Assembly (NCBI RefSeq): GCF_030409325.1
Contig: NZ_JAUFPR010000001.1
Coordinates: 124,001 to 188,000 of the forward strand
Source: Mucilaginibacter aquaedulcis
GTDB lineage: Bacteria; Bacteroidota; Bacteroidia; Sphingobacteriales; Sphingobacteriaceae
Direction of reading: 5' to 3'
Length of the DNA: 64,000 bases
The notes under the pieces are model-generated. The model was given only the letters and a program-made list of their open reading frames with translations. It did no database searches and had not been told where the DNA came from. Numbering within the stretch: the first letter of the stretch is position 1; each line of letters opens with the position of its first letter. This document shows, in pieces, positions 57,141 to 64,000 of the stretch. Position numbers and translations under genes: made by a program.

Positions 57141-58504
57141 GTTTTAAGATTTGCATTAATGTCATTCTTCAAATAATTTATAAAGCTTCTAATTACTTTG
57201 CTTTGATCAACAGATGATAATCGTTCATCATATTTGTTTCTTAGAATTACATCAAACCCAAAATCAATTATTTCGTAATAATATTGCTCGAACTGTACAA
57301 TAAAGCCTCCTGAGGAATTAAAATCATTCTCTGAATTTTTAAATTTCCTGTATTCAACGACTGCTACTAATCTTTCAAGTTTATGAAATATTTTATCTCT
57401 TTCGACTGCATTTGTTGTAATTAAAAATTGACTAAGAGAAGGGTATTTGTAACTATTTGTAGAATCTACAAGAGAAATTGAATTTGACACATCAAAAAAC
57501 AGGTCGTTAAATTGATTTGCTTTATTAACAAATTTATCGATTAACGGTTCGATATCTAAATCTAATATTTTATCAATTAAAGAATTAGATCTCTCTACTC
57601 TGACATTTGTATTATTTAAAATATCCATTTTAAATAAAGCAATCTCTTTATCTATATCTTCATCCTCATCAATATCTCCACCCTTCGCTGCTTTTAAATA
57701 CAATTGCAACGAACTTTCTAATCGTTCTGCTATATATTCTATAAAAGGCCAATTATCTTCTACATCAGCCCGGCTTAATAATGAATAGTAATTTTTCCGG
57801 TCATCCATTTTAACAACCACTGGTGGATAACCCTTTTGCATTAAAATCAAATTCATGAGTATACGCGAAAGCCTACCATTACCATCATCGAAGGGATGTA
57901 TAGCCACAAATTTGTGATGAAATAATGCAGCTGCAACAACCGGATGTACTTCTTCGCTTACACTTACCTGATTATACCATTCCATTAGTTCCCGCATTTT
58001 AATTGGGGTTTCCTCTGGTGAAGTATAATAGTGTGTTTCTCCTGTAGCCGTTTGCACGTGGTTGGGTAATATTTTATATTCTCCAAGCTTTATCCATTTA
58101 CTTGTGAGTGCACCTTCGGCTGTTTGCGCTTTTACTTCATAAGGTTCTACTAAAATCATTTCATGCAAAGCCCTGATATCGGCTTCTGATATTGGCCGTG
58201 TATCTTTAACCAAATCCATTAAAAAATTTATAGCCTGATTATGCCCGCGTATATCTAAATGATCTTTAAGCGGTTTGCCTTTAGCTGTAATACCTTCCAT
58301 CAAAAAGGCAACGGTTTCTCCATAACTTAACTTATTACCCTCAATAGCATTAGAGTTATAATTCCAATCCAGTCTTAGTTTTTGCATAACCCGACCTTCT
58401 ACATCAGGAGGCAGCGGACGCATATCGTCTATTTGTTTTTTAAGGGCATCTACTTCCTGTAAAATGGGGGCTTTGCTAAATTCAATTTCGAGCGTCAGGT
58501 TCAT
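57122..58504 (-). CDS. Fic-domain AMP-transferase, class II (N-terminal inhibitory helix)
   Basis: 460 residues. The Fic core is at about 190-215 with the full active motif HPFDDGNGRLSR (catalytic His, phosphate-binding Gly-Asn-Gly-Arg). The inhibitory motif, Ser51-x-x-x-Glu55-Gly56 in NSNAIEGNKL, lies N-terminal to it, which defines class II. TSKWIKLGEYKILPNHVQTA is the target-docking flap. The C-terminal 180 residues include a likely winged-helix part (LSQFLITTNAVERDKIFHKL). Fic proteins transfer AMP to hydroxyl side chains of target proteins. No antitoxin gene is adjacent, consistent with self-inhibition. The region is visibly more AT-rich than its neighbours, perhaps acquired. Confidence 0.92.
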   Translation of the reverse strand: MNLTLEIEFSKAPILQEVDALKKQIDDMRPLPPDVEGRVMQKLRLDWNYNSNAIEGNKLSYGETVAFLMEGITAKGKPLKDHLDIRGHNQAINFLMDLVKDTRPISEADIRALHEMILVEPYEVKAQTAEGALTSKWIKLGEYKILPNHVQTATGETHYYTSPEETPIKMRELMEWYNQVSVSEEVHPVVAAALFHHKFVAIHPFDDGNGRLSRILMNLILMQKGYPPVVVKMDDRKNYYSLLSRADVEDNWPFIEYIAERLESSLQLYLKAAKGGDIDEDEDIDKEIALFKMDILNNTNVRVERSNSLIDKILDLDIEPLIDKFVNKANQFNDLFFDVSNSISLVDSTNSYKYPSLSQFLITTNAVERDKIFHKLERLVAVVEYRKFKNSENDFNSSGGFIVQFEQYYYEIIDFGFDVILRNKYDERLSSVDQSKVIRSFINYLKNDINANLKTESPKS

Positions 58505-58636
58505 TCTTTAAAGATATAAATTACCGGGCATATCAAAAAAGCTGGCATGGTGTTATATGCTAACCTTTTTAACTTCAGACAATTCAAATAATCATTATTG
58601 TTTATAACTTGGTATTTAAATCAACCATCACTATCT

Positions 58637-59254
58637 ATGAACAATAAACCGGCAACCCAGGTAGCTGTAATTGCTGTCTTTTTTCAAATAGCACTTCAAT
58701 TCGTTTTCCTTTATATCAGTCCGGATACTTTCAGGTTAAACCCTTATATCAGATATATCTTATCCGGATTAGCCACGCTTATCTATCCGCTGATACTTAT
58801 TTTTTTGCTGAGCGTACTCAAGTTTTTCCATGAAAAAAACAACATCATAACCGCTTTAACCATATACATTGCCTTTACCGTATTATACAATATTTTAAAT
58901 ATCACTGCTGGTTTTTGGGGTACAAGCCTTGTTACCTACTACTCTGTTGCCAACGGTATCCATTTTTTAATGGAGCTATACCTTGTAGCTACCCTGTTCA
59001 TGGTGAAGCATCCGGTAATCCGCAGCGGCTTTATACTTTTTGCCGTTTTATTATTAGTGTCATCTATCACCGTGCTGGTTTTGCCTATGTTATTCGGCAT
59101 GCTGAATATTAGTTTTGAGTTATTCCGCTATATTTATCTGGTTAATGTATTGCCGCTTATTGCTGCCATCATTATATTTAACAAAACTGCCGAGGGCACT
59201 AAAAATGTTGATTTCACGAGCGAAAAACCTTTATTTAAGGATGAGCCGTTTTAG
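58637..59254 (+). CDS. Polytopic membrane protein, function unknown
   Basis: 205 residues from the ATG at 58637 (an in-frame TTG at 58598 would add a poorly convincing extension). Six to seven predicted transmembrane helices cover almost the whole chain, for example VAVIAVFFQIALQFVFLYI, YILSGLATLIYPLILIFLL, IITALTIYIAFTVLYNIL and SGFILFAVLLLVSSITVLVL. A short charged tail follows (FTSEKPLFKDEPF). I do not recognise the family. It precedes the NatA-like ABC genes by 79 bp in the same direction. Confidence 0.7.
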   Translation: MNNKPATQVAVIAVFFQIALQFVFLYISPDTFRLNPYIRYILSGLATLIYPLILIFLLSVLKFFHEKNNIITALTIYIAFTVLYNILNITAGFWGTSLVTYYSVANGIHFLMELYLVATLFMVKHPVIRSGFILFAVLLLVSSITVLVLPMLFGMLNISFELFRYIYLVNVLPLIAAIIIFNKTAEGTKNVDFTSEKPLFKDEPF

Positions 59255-59333
59255 CTGTAACCCGAAACCGCAGGTGTAACAATCTGCAATTGCCCGTATC
59301 TAAACTATACTAATCACCTTATAAACTAAATAA

Positions 59334-60242
59334 ATGTTAAGCATACGCCATATTGTTAAGCAATACGCCGGCCACCGGGCGCTGAATGATGTAAGCCTGG
59401 AGGTTGAAAGCGGTAAAATATTTGGCTTGCTGGGCCCTAACGGAGCCGGCAAAACTTCCCTCATCCGCATCGTGAATCAAATCACCGCTCCCGACTCGGG
59501 CGAGGTTTATTTTAATGGCGAAAGGCTCAATCAATCGCATATTAACCGAATTGGCTACCTGCCCGAAGAGCGCGGACTCTACAAAAAAATGGAGATCGGC
59601 GAACAAATGATCTACCTGGCCCGCCTTAAAGGACTGAGCCGCGATGAAGCCAATAAACGCCTCAAGTACTGGTTTGAAAAACTGGGCATTGAAGGCTGGT
59701 GGAAAAAGAAGATAGAAGAACTTTCAAAAGGTATGCAGCAAAAGGCCCAGTTTGTGGCCACTGTAATGCATGAGCCCGATCTGATTATTCTTGATGAGCC
59801 TTTCAGCGGATTTGACCCGGTGAACGCCGAGGTTATCAAGGATGAGATACTGGAGCTTAACCGCAAGGGTGCCACCATCCTGTTCTCTACCCACCGGATG
59901 GAATCGGTTGAGGAGCTGTGCGATTCTATCGCTCTTATCAATAAATCGCAGAAGATATTGGACGGCAAGGTTAAACATATTCGTAACTCGTACCGCAACG
60001 ATACTTACCTTATTGAGTATACCGGCCAGCAACTGAATTTTGATGGCACGCAGCCTTTTGAAATTGTTGGCGATACCCTCTCTGAAGACGACAGCCACAT
60101 CATCCGCATAAAACTTAATGGCAGCCATAACTCCAATGATGTGCTGCAATACCTGATACCCCGAACCCGGATCAATATGCTGCAGGAAGTAATACCCAGC
60201 ATGAACGAAATATTTATTGAAAAAGTAAACCATATCAGCTAA
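59334..60242 (+). CDS. ABC transporter ATP-binding protein, NatA-like
   Basis: 302 residues. Walker A LLGPNGAGKTSLIRIVNQ, signature ELSKGMQQKAQFVATVMH, Walker B LIILDEPFSGFDPVNAEV and H-loop ILFSTHRMESVEELCD are intact. The C-terminal 80 residues form a DUF4162-type domain (DSIALINKSQKILDGKVKHI onward). It pairs with the permease 2 bp downstream to form an ABC-2 exporter of the NatAB type. NatAB exports sodium in Bacillus; the substrate here is unknown. Confidence 0.93.
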   Translation: MLSIRHIVKQYAGHRALNDVSLEVESGKIFGLLGPNGAGKTSLIRIVNQITAPDSGEVYFNGERLNQSHINRIGYLPEERGLYKKMEIGEQMIYLARLKGLSRDEANKRLKYWFEKLGIEGWWKKKIEELSKGMQQKAQFVATVMHEPDLIILDEPFSGFDPVNAEVIKDEILELNRKGATILFSTHRMESVEELCDSIALINKSQKILDGKVKHIRNSYRNDTYLIEYTGQQLNFDGTQPFEIVGDTLSEDDSHIIRIKLNGSHNSNDVLQYLIPRTRINMLQEVIPSMNEIFIEKVNHIS

Positions 60243-60244
60243 TC

Positions 60245-61498
60245 ATGAACAAAGTATTACTCATCATACAGCGCGAATACGTTACCCGCGTACGCAAAAA
60301 ATCGTTCATCATCATGATATTTGTAGTACCGTTGCTTTTACTGGCTATGGGTGGCGTAATTGCCCTGGTTGCTAAGAACAGCAACCAGTTATCATCATTA
60401 CAGGTTGTTAATGTGCTTGATAACAGTAAAGTGTTCGACGGAAAATTTCGTGATGTATCCAACATCAAGTTTGTTAGAGGCGATCAGGACCTGAATAAAG
60501 CCAAGGCAACATCCAAAAACGACGAGAACATCTCTACCTTGTTTATTCCTGCCGATTATGCTAAAAAAGGCGGTGTACAGATCTTCTCCAAAAAGAAATC
60601 TGCCATTCAGTTAACCGAAGAAATTGAAAAGCAGATGAATGATATTGCCATTAACAACAGCATGCTTGAGCATCACATCGACCCTGCTTTGGTGAATACC
60701 ATTAAAAACACCAATATTAACGTAAACTCAGTAGAAATTACCAGCACAGGCGATAAGGATGCCAATATAGGCCCTAACATTGCCATCGCCATTGCTTGTT
60801 CTATATTCATTTACATCTCGTTGCTTATTTATGGCGGGCAGGTAATGCGTGGTGTTATCGAGGAAAAAACAAGCCGCATTATTGAGGTGGTTATCTCGTC
60901 GGTAAAACCGTTTCAACTCATGCTGGGCAAAATAATTGGTGTGGGTTTGGTTGGCTTAACCCAGTTTTCTGCATGGATCATTCTATCGGTCATATCTTCC
61001 AAAATAGCGGGCCATGCTTTTAACTCACCGGCCAGCCCCATGACCGGGATACTGCAAACCCTGCAAACCATTCCGTTTGGATATATATTAAGCTGCTTTT
61101 TGTTTTATTTTTTAACCGGATACCTGCTGTACAGCGCCATGTTTGCAGCGGTAGGTTCGGCGGTTGATAGCGAAACAGAAACCCAGCAGTTCATGTTTCC
61201 TATCACCATGCCTTTACTGTTTACCTATATTTTGTCGGTATCGGTGCTATTCAGGGCGCCGGATAGTCCGCTGGCGGTTTGGCTCTCCATCATCCCGTTT
61301 ACTGCACCAGTAGCCATGATGGTGAGGCTGCCTTTTGATCCACCGGGCTGGCAGCTTGCCCTGTCAATGGCCATGATGGTGATCGGCTTTTTGTTTACCA
61401 CTTACGTAGCCGCCCGCATTTACAGGGTTGGTATATTAATGTATGGCAAAAAGGCAAGCTTTAAAGAACTGGGTAAATGGTTCTTTTACAAAGAGTAA
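60245..61498 (+). CDS. ABC-2 type permease, NatB-like
   Basis: 417 residues. The first helix is near residues 20-42 (FIIMIFVVPLLLLAMGGVIA), followed by a large extracytoplasmic domain of about 135 residues, then five to six helices (IAIACSIFIYISLLIYGGQV, ILSCFLFYFLTGYLLYSAM and others). The cytoplasmic coupling segment MRGVIEEKTSRIIEVVISSV is typical of ABC-2 permeases. Start 2 bp after the ATPase stop, so translation is coupled. A terminator at 61529 ends the operon. Confidence 0.92.
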   Translation: MNKVLLIIQREYVTRVRKKSFIIMIFVVPLLLLAMGGVIALVAKNSNQLSSLQVVNVLDNSKVFDGKFRDVSNIKFVRGDQDLNKAKATSKNDENISTLFIPADYAKKGGVQIFSKKKSAIQLTEEIEKQMNDIAINNSMLEHHIDPALVNTIKNTNINVNSVEITSTGDKDANIGPNIAIAIACSIFIYISLLIYGGQVMRGVIEEKTSRIIEVVISSVKPFQLMLGKIIGVGLVGLTQFSAWIILSVISSKIAGHAFNSPASPMTGILQTLQTIPFGYILSCFLFYFLTGYLLYSAMFAAVGSAVDSETETQQFMFPITMPLLFTYILSVSVLFRAPDSPLAVWLSIIPFTAPVAMMVRLPFDPPGWQLALSMAMMVIGFLFTTYVAARIYRVGILMYGKKASFKELGKWFFYKE

Positions 61499-61528
61499 CC
61501 CACGCAACCTTCAAAATAAATTATACAA

Positions 61529-61571
61529 AATCCCCGGAATGGTTAAACAATTTCGGGGATTATTTATTTTA
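61529..61571 (+). terminator. Intrinsic terminator of the NatAB-like operon
   Basis: AATCCCCG (61529-61536) pairs with CGGGGATT (61554-61561), and ATTTATTTT follows. It lies 30 bp after the permease stop and just before the Ppx gene. Confidence 0.75.
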
Positions 61572-61576
61572 GATGC

Positions 61577-62503
61577 ATGAGTAAACGCGTTGCCGTGATG
61601 GACCTTGGTACCAACACCTTCCACCTGTTAATTGCCGAGGGCACAGTAAATGATTATCATGAAATTATCCACTACCACGAAGCCGTAAAGCTTGGCGAAG
61701 GTGGTATCAACAAAGGCTACATTATTCCCGAGGCTTTTGAGCGCGGTTTAAACACCATGCAAACATTTCAGGAACAGATAAATACCCACCAGGTACAGGC
61801 AGTGCGGGCCATTGCTACATCGGCCCTTCGCAGTGCATCAAACGGGGCCGACTTTATTGACCAGGTAAAAAACAAGGCCGGTATCAGCATTGAAATTATT
61901 AATGGCGAACAGGAAGCGGGTTTTATTTACGAGGGAGTTAAGATAAGCGGCTGTTTATCGGCCAAAAATTCGCTCATTATGGATATTGGCGGCGGCAGCG
62001 TGGAGTTTATTCTGGGTAATGCCGAACATATCATCTGGAAACAAAGCTTCGAGATTGGCGCGGCCCGCCTCATGGACCTCTTTCACCGCACCGACCCTAT
62101 CCCACCGGCATCTATTGAAGCCCTCGACCTTTACCTCGAAGATCACCTGGCCGACCTGTTTAAAGCTGTTTCCGGTTACCATGTTGATACCCTCATAGGC
62201 TCATCAGGCGCGTTTGAAACCTTTGCCGAACTGGCAGAAATCGAAAAAGGCCATTCCTTCAACCTTAAAACTACTAAAAATTACAGCTTTGATCATAATG
62301 AGCTATTGATCGAAACCAACAAGCTGGTACAATCAAGCCACCAGCAAAGAGCAGGCAATAAAAGTATTATCCCCGTTAGGGTTGATATGATCGTGGTAGC
62401 ATCGCTCATTACCCGTTTCATCGTCCAAAAGCTTTCTATTACCAACGTATTGATGTGCAGTAACTCGCTTAAAGAAGGTGTTTTGGCAGAGATGTTAGGT
62501 TAG
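61577..62503 (+). CDS. Ppx/GppA-family exopolyphosphatase
   Basis: 308 residues, the short two-domain form without the C-terminal HD-like half of E. coli Ppx. The sugar-kinase/Hsp70-type phosphate motifs are clear: VMDLGTNTFHLLIAEG (phosphate 1), ATSALRSASNG, NGEQEAGFIYEGV and SLIMDIGGGSVEFILG (phosphate 2), with LIGSSGAFETFAEL (adenosine loop). It degrades inorganic polyphosphate or pppGpp. The ATG at 61577 lies 5 bp after the preceding terminator, so its promoter must overlap that terminator or read-through must supply it. Confidence 0.93.
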   Translation: MSKRVAVMDLGTNTFHLLIAEGTVNDYHEIIHYHEAVKLGEGGINKGYIIPEAFERGLNTMQTFQEQINTHQVQAVRAIATSALRSASNGADFIDQVKNKAGISIEIINGEQEAGFIYEGVKISGCLSAKNSLIMDIGGGSVEFILGNAEHIIWKQSFEIGAARLMDLFHRTDPIPPASIEALDLYLEDHLADLFKAVSGYHVDTLIGSSGAFETFAELAEIEKGHSFNLKTTKNYSFDHNELLIETNKLVQSSHQQRAGNKSIIPVRVDMIVVASLITRFIVQKLSITNVLMCSNSLKEGVLAEMLG

Positions 62504-63256
62504 GTATTTCGCACATGTCACTGCTGTTTGTTATCATGCCGGTTTGCATGGCGAAGTCCCGCTCTTGGCCGCGGGAGGGCCAGTCACTTTTTTCTTGATA
62601 AAAAAGTAACCAAAAAATCAAGACAAAAAAAAGCTTCCGCCCACAGGCAAAACTCCCGGCCCGCTTTTTTGTCGGGCATTTACCCGCATTTTTAAATCCA
62701 TTTCACACTTGTCATCCTGAGCATTTCGTCTTTTATTTTAAATTCTGTCAATTCTTTAATTCAATAAATTCCAGTTCAGACACTCTTTAAATTCTATTCA
62801 TTCTTTAATTCGGTAAATTCTGATTCAGATATTCAGCAGATCAGCTTCGGGTGAAAAGCAGGCAGAACATGTTGGCCTGTGCGGCTGGGAGGGGCATTAG
62901 CAAACCTTGCCGAAGCGGAGGTATTGAGCGAACGAAGTGGCGGTAAGGTTTAGCAGCCCGTGGTTCTGGCTGCTTTGCAGGGTAAAGGCCTTGTGGAGCA
63001 AAGAAGCCTCTCTGCTGAAAGCCTTTTGGTTACTTTTGTGGCGACATACGGCGAAGCCCTCTTGAGTGCCTTAAAAAAACAAATAACAGTACGAAAAACG
63101 TAACTGGCCTTTCCCGCGGCCAAGAGCGGGACTTCGCCATGCCTGCTTGCTAACAGATTTTTTGTTGCGCTCAGGAAGACAATGTATGTGAAGAGATTCA
63201 AAAACTCTCCCCAAATTACTCCTATCCTTTGTATATTGGGCGCTTAAATACGCTCT
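62504..63256. other. Gene-free 750-bp region dominated by one large inverted-repeat element
   Basis: Between the ppx gene and the M1 peptidase. 62546-63142 is the repeat element described separately. 63143-63256 should hold the peptidase promoter; TATCCTTTG near 63225 resembles a -7 box with one extra base. No convincing protein-coding frame is present. Confidence 0.6.
62546..63142. repeat. 597-bp element with 39-bp inverted ends and internal hairpins
   Basis: Its ends are GCATGGCGAAGTCCCGCTCT... (62546-62584) and the near-perfect reverse complement (63103-63142; one base longer, with a couple of mismatches). Inside are further inverted pairs: AAAAAAGTAACCAAAA (near 62602) with TTTTGGTTACTTTTGT (near 63026), GCCCG-CTTTTTTGT-CGGGC, and GCAAACCTTGCCG with CGGTAAGGTTTAGC (62899-62953). 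A stretch of TTAAATTCT-type words (62735-62825) lies in the middle. No protein is encoded. It looks like a MITE-like or structured non-coding element. Confidence 0.7.
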
Positions 63257-64000
63257 ATGAAATTAAAATTTACCGGCTTTGGCCTGCTGGCCCTGTTGGC
63301 GCTTAATACTCAGGCTCAAAACAGAAAGATCAACCCTAACGATACTACCTCTAACTATAATCCTGCCGAAGCATTTTCGCCCCAGTTTTATAGCGAAAAA
63401 GGGAACGACTTTCATGCAGCCAACGGCAATCCTGGCCCGCGGTACTGGCAAAACCGGGCTAATTATACTCTGAACGTAAAATTGGATACCGCGAGCAAAA
63501 CCATCAGTGGAACCGAAACTATCGACTATACCAATAATAGCCCTGATGCGCTGCAATACCTGTGGCTGCAAATGGATCAGAACACTTATAAAAAAGATGC
63601 CCGGTCAAACTTCGTGACCGGCTTTGCGCCTAAACCTAATCAGCATACCGACGGTTACCAGATCGAGTCGGTGGCAATAGAAGAAGGTGGCGTAAGCAAG
63701 CCTGTAAAGTTTGTAATTACTGACAGCCGCATGCAGATCAGGCTAACAAAAGCGGTAGCGCCTAATAAAGGATTGGTGCGCGTCAAGATCAAATATCACT
63801 ACACTATTCCGGGTAACTTTGGTAACAGAACCGATTACGCCGATACTAAAAATGGCAAGATTTACGAAATTGCCCAGTGGTTTCCGCGCATGTGCGTTTA
63901 TGACGATAGCCGCGGCTGGGATACTCTCCCATTTTTGGGCAGCGGCGAGTTTTACTTAGACTATGGCGATATCGACTACAGTGTGAACGTTCCCTGGGAT
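63257..64000 (+). CDS. M1-family metallopeptidase (N-terminal part, cut by window)
   Basis: ATG at 63257, open to the window edge (248 codons). A signal peptide (LKFTGFGLLALLALNTQAQ) is followed by the N-terminal beta-saddle domain of M1 aminopeptidases: GPRYWQNRANYTLNVKLDT, KTISGTETIDYTNNSPDALQ and YLWLQMDQNTYKKDARSNF, then EIAQWFPRMCVYDDSRGWDT and LGSGEFYLDYGDIDYSVNVP, a segment shared by secreted Bacteroidota M1 proteins. The zinc motif HExxH would lie beyond the window, so activity cannot be judged. It probably acts in the periplasm in peptide degradation. Confidence 0.88.
   Translation, partial: MKLKFTGFGLLALLALNTQAQNRKINPNDTTSNYNPAEAFSPQFYSEKGNDFHAANGNPGPRYWQNRANYTLNVKLDTASKTISGTETIDYTNNSPDALQYLWLQMDQNTYKKDARSNFVTGFAPKPNQHTDGYQIESVAIEEGGVSKPVKFVITDSRMQIRLTKAVAPNKGLVRVKIKYHYTIPGNFGNRTDYADTKNGKIYEIAQWFPRMCVYDDSRGWDTLPFLGSGEFYLDYGDIDYSVNVPWD

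Noticed and set aside
57122..58504. Fic gene as part of a toxin-antitoxin pair
   Set aside because: No small antitoxin gene adjoins it and the inhibitory motif lies within the same chain (class II), so a separate antitoxin is not needed.
22771..63256. tRNA or other standard RNA genes in the gaps
   Set aside because: I checked the larger gaps by eye for tRNA-like arms and CCA ends and found only the inverted repeats; a covariance-model search would be decisive.

Overview
The window reads as chromosomal DNA of a Bacteroidota bacterium, most likely family Sphingobacteriaceae (Mucilaginibacter/Pedobacter-like). The grounds are: several promoters with the Bacteroidota -7 box TAnnTTTG and no strong Shine-Dalgarno sequences; a hybrid two-component regulator beside arabinose-type glycoside hydrolases; DUF4142, DUF763 and C40-peptidase genes typical of the phylum; a bifunctional HisB and HisIE; and intergenic spaces filled with long imperfect inverted repeats. 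The genus is inferred from memory of protein families, not from a search. I saw no rRNA, tRNA, CRISPR array, prophage or classical transposase.

Layout. 1-5775 (minus): RND multidrug efflux operon (adaptor, pump, outer membrane channel; the channel runs off the left edge). 6077-10900: SF1 helicase, then two convergent gluconeogenic genes, fbp and pckA. 11175-22770: polysaccharide-degradation locus with four minus-strand secreted proteins (GH127-type, beta-propeller, clan GH-A, PHP-like), a divergent hybrid two-component sensor and a GH43 enzyme; no SusC/SusD pair is visible. 23114-32045: single genes (atypical SDR, photolyase-like protein without Fe-S cysteines, acyl-CoA synthetase, DUF763, DUF4142, ArsR plus two SRPBCC proteins, Crp-like regulator, AhpD-like protein). 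32378-38380 (minus): gltBD. 38780-40993: GmhB-like phosphatase and a GT-C-like membrane protein. 41107-49244: complete histidine operon. 49339-64000: WD40 protein, NlpC/P60 peptidase, MarR-GNAT, ferredoxin, LuxC-like reductase, FtsE-like ATPase, GrpE/DnaJ, Fic protein, NatAB-type ABC exporter, Ppx/GppA and the start of an M1 peptidase.

The histidine operon is the most remarkable part. It begins with a good Bacteroidota promoter and a 19-codon leader peptide with seven histidines, followed by hisG-D-C-B-H-A-F-IE. Its open junctions are occupied by palindromic GC-rich elements built around CCCCCTAAAGGGGG. These elements do not sit neutrally between genes. They supply the stop codon of hisD, the start codon and N-terminal extension of hisC and hisH, and, at hisA/hisF, a paired set of element ends encloses a DUF559 (Vsr-like) endonuclease gene that is fused in frame to hisF, whose own start codon is gone. 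This suggests a small nuclease-associated mobile element able to insert at gene junctions and remain readable.

Across the window I count about eleven different families of long imperfect inverted repeat, in nearly every co-directional or convergent gap, sometimes nested. They share an architecture but not a sequence, and they form the second main observation.
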